Source of the DNA: JBBAGC01 sp964491265
GTDB taxonomy: Bacteria > Spirochaetota > UBA4802 > UBA5550
Length of the DNA stretch: 64,000 bases
Assembly: GCA_964491265.1 (NCBI GenBank)
Contig: CAZBFP010000007.1
Coordinates: forward strand, 1 to 64,000
Direction of reading: 5' to 3'
Position numbers and translations under genes: made by a program. Shown here in pieces: positions 42,173-51,402 of this stretch. The notes beneath the pieces were generated by a model that was not told where the DNA came from, searched no databases, and was given only the letters and a program-made list of their open reading frames with translations. How positions within the stretch are numbered: the stretch's first letter is position 1; each line of letters opens with the position of its first letter.

Positions 42173-43246
42173 ATGAAAAGATTTATTACAGCGGTTCTTT
42201 TGACTACTCTGTTTTCATCATTTCTATTATACTGTAAAAAGACACCTGCTGTAAAAATAGCTCTCATGACCAAGTTCGAATCAGGGTCAATTATAGGTTC
42301 CAGCGAGGCTGGCGCTATAAATATGTACCTTGAAGAAAAGGGGATTAAAAATATTGAGATAATATATGCTGATGATGCCTGGGACCCTGAAAAAGCGGTA
42401 ACTGCATATGAAGAGTTGAAGGCTAAGGGGATTGACATACTTATAACAAGTCATATATCAACATGTGCTGTAGCAATTGCTGACAAGATTAACAGAGACC
42501 GCATTCTGACATTTGTAACTGGCGCTGTTACTGATGAGCTTTCCAATAAAGATGATTATATGTTGCGCAATATACAGGATGTAGATAAAGAGCAGAAAAG
42601 TATAGCAGAATATATCAGGAAAAATTTCACGAAACCGTTACTTGTAATCAGAGATAATAATAATTATGCATATACTGACCCTGCGTTGAAATATTTTTTA
42701 GAATACTTCGGCCGGGAGAATGTTTCAATTATTGATGTGGCAATGTCTTCGATTGACTATGCAGCTTTAGAACAAAAAATGAAGAGGATTCGATTTAAAA
42801 GCGTTTACCTCCTTATAGGGGGATACAAAATAGGCGCAGGTTCAATCGCCCAGATGGCGAGAAAAATTGAGCCTTCCAGTTCAATCATGTACACGCCATG
42901 GATGAACACCCCTCTGATTCTTGAAACTGCAGGCCCTTCAATTTCCGGGAGTGTTATGCCGGCTCACTATCCTCCCAAAAAAACAGATGCTTCTCTTTAT
43001 GCATATTTAAACAGGTTTAGGAATAAATATGGTTATGCTCCCACTTTTATCAGCCTTAATGTTTATACTGCTTTTGAACTTATAGACCACGCTCTTAAGA
43101 GCGGGGCATCTGATCCTGATGCGATTAAGAAGTTCCTTCTGGAGTCGGGTGAAATGAAAACTGAATTTACATCTACACTGTTTAATCAGTGGGGGGATGT
43201 AGATGCTCCTCTTTATTTTATTACTGATATCCCCGGAGAATTTTAA
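42173..43246 (+). CDS. Periplasmic binding-protein-like lipoprotein (Leu/Ile/Val-type)
   Basis: This is 357 residues from the ATG at 42173, after CAGGAGCC; the open frame reaches 42107. The signal is lipoprotein-like, ending FLLYC (cysteine about 20). The mature part has the type I periplasmic fold (Peripla_BP_6): VKIALMTKFESGSIIGSSEAGAINM (split by eye), GIDILITSHISTCAVAIAD, and a second lobe with VYLLIGGYKIGAG. Its stop overlaps the start of the hybrid kinase as TAATG. The pair is best read as an extracellular sensor partner rather than an ABC importer, because no permease is nearby. Confidence 0.8.
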   Translation: MKRFITAVLLTTLFSSFLLYCKKTPAVKIALMTKFESGSIIGSSEAGAINMYLEEKGIKNIEIIYADDAWDPEKAVTAYEELKAKGIDILITSHISTCAVAIADKINRDRILTFVTGAVTDELSNKDDYMLRNIQDVDKEQKSIAEYIRKNFTKPLLVIRDNNNYAYTDPALKYFLEYFGRENVSIIDVAMSSIDYAALEQKMKRIRFKSVYLLIGGYKIGAGSIAQMARKIEPSSSIMYTPWMNTPLILETAGPSISGSVMPAHYPPKKTDASLYAYLNRFRNKYGYAPTFISLNVYTAFELIDHALKSGASDPDAIKKFLLESGEMKTEFTSTLFNQWGDVDAPLYFITDIPGEF

Positions 43247-45792
43247 TGAGGTCAGCGCGTTCAGTCTTTATTTTTTATGAGGCATTGACTTTTACAGTAA
43301 TTGTACTTCTTGCTGTTTTTCTTGTGGTGCTGCTTCAGGGGCAAATCAAAAAATCATATATAGATTCACAGCAGAAGGGTATTGATAAGGTAAATCTTCT
43401 TATTAATAATTTCCTTGAAGAAAAACTTTCGGAATTCAGCACTATTAAAGACGTTTCCGGCTTAACAGGTGAAGATTACAGGATCAGTTCCTTTGACGAT
43501 GTATATTATCTTGACCGCGACCTGAGAATTTTCAGAATAATAAAAAAAGAGGAAAACAGCAACATATTTGAAGGATATGATTTAAGCAGAAGCAGGGCCG
43601 GTGAGTTTTTCCGCTCAGTTGAGTCCGGTTCCGGTACTCTTTCTACTATGTTCAGGTCTCCGGAGAATGATACTCTCAGTATTTATATCGCAGCTGCCAG
43701 GGGTTCTTCAATAATTGCAGGGAGGATAAGTATTGCCAGTCTCACAAGGGAACTTGGCAGAATGGTGGAGTTTGATGGAAGTATTCTTCTTTTTACAACA
43801 GATGACGGCTTTGTTCTCTCCAGCTCCAGAGAGGGGATGCCCCCTCATATTGCTGTGTTGGATGATCATAATGAAATTATTCAGGGGGAGAATTATCTCT
43901 TAAGCAGTAAAAGAAATCTTGATCTTGACAGCATCATTGTGCTGCTTAATCCAATGTCTGAAGTTTACAATATTATAAGTTCAACCATGATTTATTATCC
44001 TATTTCGATTGCAGTACTTTTACTAATCATGGCAGTTAAGATTGTTACCCAGCTTTTTTTATTTGTAAAACCTTTGGAGAAATTTACCCGGCTTCTTCTT
44101 GACTGGGACTTTGACAGGCCGGGAGTGGTGAAATCACGCTTTGCTTCAGGAATAAGGGAAGTGGGTATTCTCTATGATACCTTTTATGATAAAGCCCTTC
44201 AATTGAAAGAGAGTGTTGTTGCAATCAGGAGCAAGGAGGAGGAAACCCGCAGGATGAGGGGTTATCTTAGAAGTATTATTGATTCAATGCCCTCTGTTCT
44301 TATTTCGATTGATAGAGAGTTTATTATTAATGAATGGAATGATGCGGCTGTAAAACTGACTGGTAAAATGCCGTCGGAAACTACTGGTAGATCTCTTTAT
44401 ACTGTTATTCCTGAGATGAGGAAATTCGAATCTACTCTTAAAGATGCCTGGTCCTCTGAAACTATAATCGAGTTCAAAAGAGAAAGAATAGAAAATTTTC
44501 AAGATCGTCTTTTTAATATTCTTCTCTTCCCGGTTGGCAGCGGGAACTCAAAGGATCTGGGAATAAGGCTTGATGATGTTACTGAGCTTTTTAAAGCTGA
44601 ACAGAATCTTGTGCAGTCGCAGAAGATGGAGGTGATTGGAACACTGGCCGGAGGGCTGGCCCATGACTTCAATAATATTCTGGCTGCAATAATCGGATCT
44701 GTTTCAATACTACAGCTGCGCTTTAAATCCTCCTTTGATCTTAATCAGGATAGATCATATTTTGTTAAATATCTTGATATGCTTGAGGAATCATCATCAA
44801 GGGCTTCCGGTGTAATTACTCAGCTCCTTACCCTTTCAAGAAAACGGGATTATGAAATGAAGCCGCTGGATTTAAACAGCATAATTACAAGTGTTGAAAA
44901 TATATGCTCAAACAGTTTTGATAAGTCGGTTGAAATTAAAGTAGAGAAGTATGATGGTGAGGCTGTTGTCAATGGTGACACTGTTCAGCTTGAACAGATA
45001 CTTCTCAATCTCTGCATTAATGGAGCACACGCTATGACAATTATGCGGGGAGAGAATGAAAAACAGGGAGGGGTTTTATCTATATCAATAGAAGGTATTA
45101 AAGCTGATGAAAAATTTGTAGTGCTTCATCCTGAAGCTGCAGAGGGGGAGTCATACTGGGCATTATCAGTTTCCGACACAGGGGTTGGTATAAAAAAATC
45201 TATTGTGGAAAAAATTTTTGATCCTTTCTTTACTACCAAATCAAAGGGGAGAGGTTCGGGACTTGGCCTTTCAATGGTCTATGGTATTGTTCAGATGCAT
45301 GGGGGGTTTATTGATATATATACTGAAGAAGGTGCCGGGGCATCATTTATTGTTTATATCCCTGTGCTGGATCAGATTTCAGAGCAGAGGGAATTTATTG
45401 TTAAAAACGAGGTTTTCAAATGGGATGGAACAGTTCTTGTTATAGACGATGAATATGTGATTCGGGATGTGGCATGCGAGCTTCTTTCTATTCTCGGCTT
45501 TAATGTCTTAACTGCTTCCAACGGTAATGAAGGGATTGATGTTTACCGGAGGGAAGGTAATCTGATAAAATTTGTGATTCTTGATATGATTATGCCTGGA
45601 ATGACCGGGCTTGAAACATTTATTGAGCTTAAAAAAATTAAAGATGATGTGAAGGTTCTGCTGTCATCAGGATTCAGAAATGATGAACGAATACAGAAGG
45701 CTCTTGAACTTGGAGTAGAGGGTTTTCTGCAGAAGCCATACAGTATGGAACAGTTTTCTGAAGCTGTGAATAAGATGCTCAGAGATAAATAA
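43246..45792 (+). CDS. Membrane-bound hybrid sensor histidine kinase
   Basis: This is an 848-residue protein. A membrane helix (about 9-30), an extracytoplasmic sensor (about 35-240, Cache-like), a second helix (about 245-268), a PAS domain (about 340-460), HisKA with LAGGLAHDFNNIL (His about 475), an ATPase domain with N-box LNLCINGAHAM, G1 DTGVGI and G2 GRGSGLGLSM (about 590-705), and a receiver domain (about 735-848) with VIDDE, Asp in VILDMIMPG and Lys in LQKPY. NtrB-like HisKA. It is translationally coupled to the binding lipoprotein, which probably presents a ligand to its sensor domain. Confidence 0.88.
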   Translation: MRSARSVFIFYEALTFTVIVLLAVFLVVLLQGQIKKSYIDSQQKGIDKVNLLINNFLEEKLSEFSTIKDVSGLTGEDYRISSFDDVYYLDRDLRIFRIIKKEENSNIFEGYDLSRSRAGEFFRSVESGSGTLSTMFRSPENDTLSIYIAAARGSSIIAGRISIASLTRELGRMVEFDGSILLFTTDDGFVLSSSREGMPPHIAVLDDHNEIIQGENYLLSSKRNLDLDSIIVLLNPMSEVYNIISSTMIYYPISIAVLLLIMAVKIVTQLFLFVKPLEKFTRLLLDWDFDRPGVVKSRFASGIREVGILYDTFYDKALQLKESVVAIRSKEEETRRMRGYLRSIIDSMPSVLISIDREFIINEWNDAAVKLTGKMPSETTGRSLYTVIPEMRKFESTLKDAWSSETIIEFKRERIENFQDRLFNILLFPVGSGNSKDLGIRLDDVTELFKAEQNLVQSQKMEVIGTLAGGLAHDFNNILAAIIGSVSILQLRFKSSFDLNQDRSYFVKYLDMLEESSSRASGVITQLLTLSRKRDYEMKPLDLNSIITSVENICSNSFDKSVEIKVEKYDGEAVVNGDTVQLEQILLNLCINGAHAMTIMRGENEKQGGVLSISIEGIKADEKFVVLHPEAAEGESYWALSVSDTGVGIKKSIVEKIFDPFFTTKSKGRGSGLGLSMVYGIVQMHGGFIDIYTEEGAGASFIVYIPVLDQISEQREFIVKNEVFKWDGTVLVIDDEYVIRDVACELLSILGFNVLTASNGNEGIDVYRREGNLIKFVILDMIMPGMTGLETFIELKKIKDDVKVLLSSGFRNDERIQKALELGVEGFLQKPYSMEQFSEAVNKMLRDK

Positions 45793-45992
45793 TAAAAGTT
45801 TTTTTCTTGCATTATTTTTTGTATATTTTATTTAAGACTTAAATATTGTAGTGGCTAAGTCTTTTTTGTTTTACCCTTTTTTCCCCATAGCAAAATTTGA
45901 ATATAACAACAATCCGACTAAAAAGTTTGAAAATACTGTAGAAGGTTGAATTTTCAAAGGGGGGAGTGTCATCAAAAAAATGGAGGTTCTGA

Positions 45993-47399
45993 ATGAGCAG
46001 TGATATTACCAATATAATTATAAAAGCAGCAGAAAAAGCAAGGCGTGAAACCAGTAATGAGCCGGAGCCGGGTATAACAAAGCCTGCCGAGTGGCCAATG
46101 CAGTGTACTGTGGGTCCTGGACTTGAAGGGGCAATTGCCTGTGAAAGTAAAATCGGATATGTTAATGGTTCAAAGGGGTGGCTTATATACCGGGGTTACG
46201 ATATTTTTGATTTATGCGCCTATTCGAATTTTGAAGAGGTCACATACCTTCTTCTCCATGGCGAAATGCCTTCAAAGAAACAGCTTGAGGAGTTTAACAG
46301 CAAACTGGTGGACTATAGGTATCTTAATAAAACTCTTCGCCTTATGATGTCAAATCCTATTGAGAATATGAATGCCATGAGCGCATTGAGACTTGGAACT
46401 AATCTCATGAGTCAGGAATTTACCTCTCTTGACAGGGAGAGAAAATTTGACATGGATTCAGATTATATTGCATCAGATGATGATTCAATTGCAATGGAGA
46501 CCATGCCGAAAGGTGAGGAGCATGCAGTATATGAATTCAAGCTTCAGAAACTGTCACGGGATCAGTCACTTGCCGCGAGAAACAGGCTTAACAGCGATAT
46601 GGAGGACGGGAGTGATCTGGAAGCGTGCTATCACTTAATATCCGGCCTTGCAACAATTACTGCCGCAATTTCCAGGATCCACCACGGTCATCTCCCTATT
46701 GAGCCTGATTCAACATTGAGCCACGCAGGGAATCTTATCTACATGATGACCGGCAGAAAGCCTGATCCCCTTGAAGAGAAGATAATGGATGTATCTCTCA
46801 TACTTCATGCTGATCATGGTATGAATGCCAGTACTTTTGCTTCAATGGTTGTTGCTTCTACACTTTCCGATTTTTATTTTTCAGTAGGTGCAGGAATAGG
46901 TGCGCTCAACGGCCCCCTTCATGGAGGTGCAAATGAACAGGTTATGAATATACTTAATGAAATCGGTGATGTGGAAAATGTTGAACCCTGGCTGGATAAA
47001 ACACTTAAATCAAAGAGTAAAATTACCGGTTTCGGCCACAGGGTCTACAAGGCCTATGATCCCAGGGCAAGAATACTTGAGCCTCTTGCTGAATATCTGG
47101 CCGGTCGTGATGCAAAAATTCTTAATAAATATAACACTGCTAAAAAGCTGGAAGAGCTTGTTGTGAAAAAACTTGGTGCTGAAAAGAAAATTTTTCCTAA
47201 TGTGGATTTCTATTCCGGTCTTGTCTACAGTTCTATCGGGGTTGAAAGTGAAATGTTTACACCTATATTTGCTGTAAGCAGGGTTTCAGGCTGGGCTGCC
47301 AGGATGATAGAATATAAGGAAAACAACAGGATCTTTCGTCCAAGGGCAATGTACACAGGGGAGTTTAATAAAGAATATAAACCCTTTGATAAAAGATAG
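45993..47399 (+). CDS. gltA: Citrate synthase
   Basis: This is a 468-residue enzyme condensing acetyl-CoA and oxaloacetate in the citric acid cycle. Catalytic residues are present: His in GPLHGGANEQ (about 310), His in GFGHRVYKAYDPRAR (about 350) and Asp in NVDFYSGLVY (about 407). The first strand region GLEGAIACESKIGYV and GWLIYRGYDI are typical. Compared with the usual 370-430 residues there is an extra acidic segment, about 142-205. GGAGG lies seven bases before the ATG. A perfect terminator palindrome follows. Confidence 0.93.
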   Translation: MSSDITNIIIKAAEKARRETSNEPEPGITKPAEWPMQCTVGPGLEGAIACESKIGYVNGSKGWLIYRGYDIFDLCAYSNFEEVTYLLLHGEMPSKKQLEEFNSKLVDYRYLNKTLRLMMSNPIENMNAMSALRLGTNLMSQEFTSLDRERKFDMDSDYIASDDDSIAMETMPKGEEHAVYEFKLQKLSRDQSLAARNRLNSDMEDGSDLEACYHLISGLATITAAISRIHHGHLPIEPDSTLSHAGNLIYMMTGRKPDPLEEKIMDVSLILHADHGMNASTFASMVVASTLSDFYFSVGAGIGALNGPLHGGANEQVMNILNEIGDVENVEPWLDKTLKSKSKITGFGHRVYKAYDPRARILEPLAEYLAGRDAKILNKYNTAKKLEELVVKKLGAEKKIFPNVDFYSGLVYSSIGVESEMFTPIFAVSRVSGWAARMIEYKENNRIFRPRAMYTGEFNKEYKPFDKR

Positions 47400-47408
47400 T
47401 TTATTTAG

Positions 47409-47434
47409 AAAAGCCGGGGTGCACCCCGGCTTTT
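47409..47434. terminator. Bidirectional terminator between gltA and the repeat-protein gene
   Basis: A perfect 26-bp palindrome with 13-bp arms (AAAAGCCGGGGTG and complement) has A- and T-tracts at its ends. It lies 9 bp after the gltA stop and 18 bp beyond the stop of the convergent gene, serving both strands. Confidence 0.92.
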
Positions 47435-47452
47435 ATGAGAGTGGTTAAATTA

Positions 47453-50400
47453 CTAAAAAACCCATAAAACTGAATGATCCTTCTCTCCGTCCTTTTCAAC
47501 CCATTTGTAAATTCCTTTGAGTATTGAAAATTTTCTGAAACCGGTTTCCTCCTCTTTTTCGTAACTCCAGAGAATCCCCCATAGGCTCCCCATTTCATGG
47601 TAGCCCCTTTCAGGCCTTTTTACCTCATTGTAGATTGAACCAAGAAGAAGCATTCTTCTGTCGTTCCCTGAAGGGATGTCATTGTTTCTGTAATAGGCCA
47701 GGCCCAGTACTCCAAGGTCAAAGTCACCCGATTTATCTTCACTGAAATAAGTCAGCAGCAGCGGCATGAGGAGAGACCATTCATCATCATCTGAACAGTA
47801 TGCGTAAAGAGGAAGGATGCGGCTGTGAAATTCATTCCCCTTCCGGCTTATACCAGCAAGCCATAAAAGGGAGCTGTGAGAGTAGTCTCCATTTGTATAT
47901 CTCATCCCGCTGTATAAAGTGCCCCAGAGCATCTGCATCTCCTTAACTTCGGGGGAGATATTATATTTAAAGGAGCCTAAAAGCAATGAATAGTCATCCC
48001 TTGTTTCACCAGGTTTAATGTACCTGTTGTGATCATATAAATAAAGGAGGTTTCTCCTCTGGTGATATGATGAATCAAAAAGATAAAGCCCCGCGTAAAA
48101 GCGTGTTTTGGAATCATCATCATCATTCGATCTGTATGTAAGGAGGGGCGGAATAATGAGTGTGCTGTTTAAACCCGACTTGTAGTAGTAGAATGGCAGA
48201 AAAAATGAATAGTCAAGTTTTCCGCTGCTGCTGTTCTGCCAGTCTATAAGGCCAAGGATATTGTAATGGCTTTCACCCTTCTCTCTGCTTGTGTAAAATA
48301 GCGGGAAAAGAAAAAATCGGCTGTAACCGGTTTCCCGGGCCCGGTCAAGTATCCCTAAAAAATTCCAGTGTGTGTAATCTCCCCTTGTGCTTCTGTAGAA
48401 TATGGGGATTATGGGCGCCCAGAATCTTGTAGTTACTTCCTTGTCATTACCGGCTGTTAATGTATTACTTTTATAATAGTGTAACGGCGTAATAGTTTTT
48501 ATGCTCCCTGTTTTTTCTTTGATTGAAATTGCGACATTATCTGTTCCCTGATTTTCCAGGCTTACCAGCTTCTCTATGCTTCTGTCGTTTTCATAATAGT
48601 AGAAAGGGAAGAAAAAGAAACGGCTGTATTCATTGCTCTTTGCCCTATCCAGTACGGCCAGAAGATTCCAGTGCGTATAATCGTTGCTGGTACTCCTGTA
48701 GAATACCGGAAGGAGCGGCAGCAGGAGACGGGAGGATACTGTTGTGGATTTATCATCAGTCCAGGTTTCACTGTTGTAATACCATAATGGTGAAATCACT
48801 GTTTTGTCAGATGATGATTCGCGGCTGTATCTGTTTTCCGTTTCATTGTAGTAGAATAGCGGTATGATCGGAGCAAAGAGTGAATATTCACTGTTTTTCT
48901 CACTTATTTTTTCTTTTAACAAATATGCCGGATTAATTCTGCGTCTGTATGTTATTTCTCCTGAGTCAATCCCCCTTTCACTTCTGCTGTAATGAATAAG
49001 AGAAAAATTCCTGGAAACAATAGTATTCTCTTCGTGCCATTTTCTGTGCCAGAAAAGGGGGAAAATTCTGAACCCGCTTTTTGACGGTGAATTATACCAG
49101 TTTATGAATGGCCAGAGAACTGTCTGCTCCCTGTACTGTTCAGGCGCGTCATACTCATCCCAGTATAGATTTATCAGGACACCCCGTGAATAGGAGTCAC
49201 CCTGCTTCTGGGACCCGTAAAACGGGGCAACAAGAAAATATGACTGGTCATCCGCCTCTGATTTATATGAAAGAAAAAACGGGAGGAAAACATACATTTT
49301 ATCAGTTGATTCCCTGTCCCATGTAAACCATGAAAGGGGGAGGAGCCTGAAGTGCCTTCTGGAATCAGCCTGTTCGTATGCCATCCAGCCGAAAAAGAGT
49401 TTCCAGCCCCAGTAGTATTCAGCATTCTCTCTTGATACGCTTTTTTTCTTTGATATAGCTGAATCTGTAGAATTTTTTTCATTCTGAAGATTATTTACGG
49501 AATTCTTTCTTTTCCCTTTTAAAGGATTTTTAACCGGTACCCGTGTTGACACACTCCATACGTCATAGAGCCAGGAAACGTCACTATCTAGGTACCAGGT
49601 ATCCTCTTTTTTCCCCAGGCCCAGGGTTATGTCGGGGTTCATGGGTCCCTGGTAGGTTTTCCTGGCATAGCCGGTGAGATTTACATGAATTGTTGTGCTG
49701 CTGTTTTTATAACTGAAGTACAATGGAAGAATGAGTGTTCCCCTGCTGCTGCTGTTTTCCCATGACCAGTATATGGGGAGGAAATGTGTATAAAAAGATT
49801 TTTCATATACAGTTTCAGTACCCTCCCCAGATTTGCTGCTGAGGGTTTCGCTATGATAATAGGGCCATGACCAGGTTGTCTTCTCTGTGTCGCTCCAGCT
49901 TTTATAGTGGAAAATCCCCATGGAGTATCCTTCATCTGCGGTGTTCCCTTCCGGCCTGAAATAGAAGGGGGGATAAAACCGGTACCCCGATTCATCGCTG
50001 TCAGGTTTATAAAAAACAAATGGTATAAACCAGAATCTCGTCAGCTCACCATTTTTGTCACGTGCCCAGTCGAAAATCCATAGCAGGTTTGTATGTGTTC
50101 CATTATTTTTATCGCTGCTTTTGTAATAAAGCGGTATTATGGGGAACCATCTGCTGGAGGAGATCTCCTCACCGCTTTTACTGTCAGAAACACTCCCGGA
50201 GGCATATACAGGGGTGATGATTTTTCTGTATATTCTATTATATTCATCTGTGCGCCATCTGGCAAAAAGGGGGAATAGGTGAACGTGGTATTCATCCCCC
50301 GATCTGCTATTAATGTAAAGAGGGGGGAGAATAGATGTGTATCCTTCAGATCCCCGTTTCCATGCAAAGAGAGGGAGGAGCCAGAACCGCTTAAGGCTGT

Positions 50401-51106
50401 CCTCGCCATTGTATGTATCCCATGAATAATCCATGAGCCATAAAATATTTCTGTGGCCGCCGTAGCGGTCTGTATTGTGAAATGTGAGCGGAATAATTGG
50501 AGCCCACCAGGTATGGTCATCCCTTCTGTCAGGAGCGGTGCTGTTCCAGCTTATAAAGAGAGGATTTATCCATACCGATTCTTTTTTTGAGCTTGAATGA
50601 GTTATATCCGTGCTGTGATAAAATAGCGGTATAAGTGTCTGGTATGAATCCGTACTGTGGCTGTAATCGCTGCTTCCCCATCTTAATAGAAAAAGTATAG
50701 ACCTGTCCCCTCCATTGGTATCAATGCGCGACCGGTAAAGGGGATAAGCAATGTATGAGGTTTCTTCTGTGCCGTCCCTTTCAAGCCAGGTGAGCAGAGG
50801 GGGGAGTACAGTTCGCTCCCTGTTGTCGATTTTGCTGCTCAGGTTATAGTAAAAGGGGAGCATGCGTGTTGATTTGTATTTAGGGTAATCAGTGTATTTA
50901 TAGAGCCACAGGAGCATAAAGGAGTAGTGATTATCCCATCTCTCCATCTCCATGAAAAGTGTTCTTATGGGGAACTTCTCCTCTCTTTCACTGCCGTATA
51001 TTTCTCTTTCACCTTCGTTGAGGTCGGACCAGGATCTGGGAAAGCTTTCATTCTGAAGGGCAATAATGGTAAGTATACTTAATGTAAAAGTTATCAGTTT
51101 TTTCAT
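47453..51106 (-). CDS. Giant secreted repeat protein (beta-rich, probably envelope)
   Basis: This is a 1217-residue protein with a signal-like N-terminus (hydrophobic 4-18). The remainder is built from roughly 35-45-residue units of the form PIIPLFYRSTSNDYTHWN, LLGILDRAR, YSRFFLFPLFYY, with many aromatic residues, Asp/Ser-rich turns and regularly spaced PLFY/PFYY strands. The pattern suggests beta hairpins of a large barrel or surface sheet. A charged, lysine-rich break is at about 540-565. I do not recognise a named family. AT-rich 5' flank and a shared terminator with gltA show it is a single-gene unit. The frame is intact over 3.65 kb, so it is under selection. Confidence 0.7.
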   Translation of the reverse strand: MKKLITFTLSILTIIALQNESFPRSWSDLNEGEREIYGSEREEKFPIRTLFMEMERWDNHYSFMLLWLYKYTDYPKYKSTRMLPFYYNLSSKIDNRERTVLPPLLTWLERDGTEETSYIAYPLYRSRIDTNGGDRSILFLLRWGSSDYSHSTDSYQTLIPLFYHSTDITHSSSKKESVWINPLFISWNSTAPDRRDDHTWWAPIIPLTFHNTDRYGGHRNILWLMDYSWDTYNGEDSLKRFWLLPLFAWKRGSEGYTSILPPLYINSRSGDEYHVHLFPLFARWRTDEYNRIYRKIITPVYASGSVSDSKSGEEISSSRWFPIIPLYYKSSDKNNGTHTNLLWIFDWARDKNGELTRFWFIPFVFYKPDSDESGYRFYPPFYFRPEGNTADEGYSMGIFHYKSWSDTEKTTWSWPYYHSETLSSKSGEGTETVYEKSFYTHFLPIYWSWENSSSRGTLILPLYFSYKNSSTTIHVNLTGYARKTYQGPMNPDITLGLGKKEDTWYLDSDVSWLYDVWSVSTRVPVKNPLKGKRKNSVNNLQNEKNSTDSAISKKKSVSRENAEYYWGWKLFFGWMAYEQADSRRHFRLLPLSWFTWDRESTDKMYVFLPFFLSYKSEADDQSYFLVAPFYGSQKQGDSYSRGVLINLYWDEYDAPEQYREQTVLWPFINWYNSPSKSGFRIFPLFWHRKWHEENTIVSRNFSLIHYSRSERGIDSGEITYRRRINPAYLLKEKISEKNSEYSLFAPIIPLFYYNETENRYSRESSSDKTVISPLWYYNSETWTDDKSTTVSSRLLLPLLPVFYRSTSNDYTHWNLLAVLDRAKSNEYSRFFFFPFYYYENDRSIEKLVSLENQGTDNVAISIKEKTGSIKTITPLHYYKSNTLTAGNDKEVTTRFWAPIIPIFYRSTRGDYTHWNFLGILDRARETGYSRFFLFPLFYTSREKGESHYNILGLIDWQNSSSGKLDYSFFLPFYYYKSGLNSTLIIPPLLTYRSNDDDDSKTRFYAGLYLFDSSYHQRRNLLYLYDHNRYIKPGETRDDYSLLLGSFKYNISPEVKEMQMLWGTLYSGMRYTNGDYSHSSLLWLAGISRKGNEFHSRILPLYAYCSDDDEWSLLMPLLLTYFSEDKSGDFDLGVLGLAYYRNNDIPSGNDRRMLLLGSIYNEVKRPERGYHEMGSLWGILWSYEKEEETGFRKFSILKGIYKWVEKDGEKDHSVLWVF

Positions 51107-51198
51107 GGCACCATTCCGTAAAAATAAGAAGTTATTGTCTGATGTTTTAAAAGAGTCAAGAGTTATTCATTATTGCGGCGAAAAGAATTGTGGGTAAT

Positions 51199-51282
51199 GT
51201 CATTCCTGCGCATGCAGGAATCTCATAACCTTGATTCTTTCAGGAGATTCCGGCACTACGTTATCACTTCGGCCGGAATGAC
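51199..51282. repeat. Dispersed repeat C, copy 2 (GTCATTCC ends)
   Basis: It begins GTCATTCCTGCGCATGCAGG and ends CCGGAATGAC, so the ends are inverted repeats. It contains ATCTCATA and TTCAGGAGATTCCGG like the copy at 16021. It sits in the 296-bp gap between divergent genes; no further feature was seen there. Confidence 0.6.
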
Positions 51283-51402
51283 AAATTTTTCCCCCTAAAA
51301 TTATACTACTACCGAATTGTGTTGGGGAACAGCGGGTGACTTTTTTTAGCAGTTTTATTTGGGAAATGTGTTATATTATTATACATATCGAAGGAGGAAG
51401 TT

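Noticed and set aside
42270..42290. GTTCGAATC-like string resembling a tRNA T-loop
   Set aside because: It lies within the binding-protein gene, with no cloverleaf around it.
48523..50520. Several 60-130-residue frames antisense to or out of frame with the giant repeat protein
   Set aside because: They are shadows of a long repetitive gene, without ribosome sites or recognisable domains.
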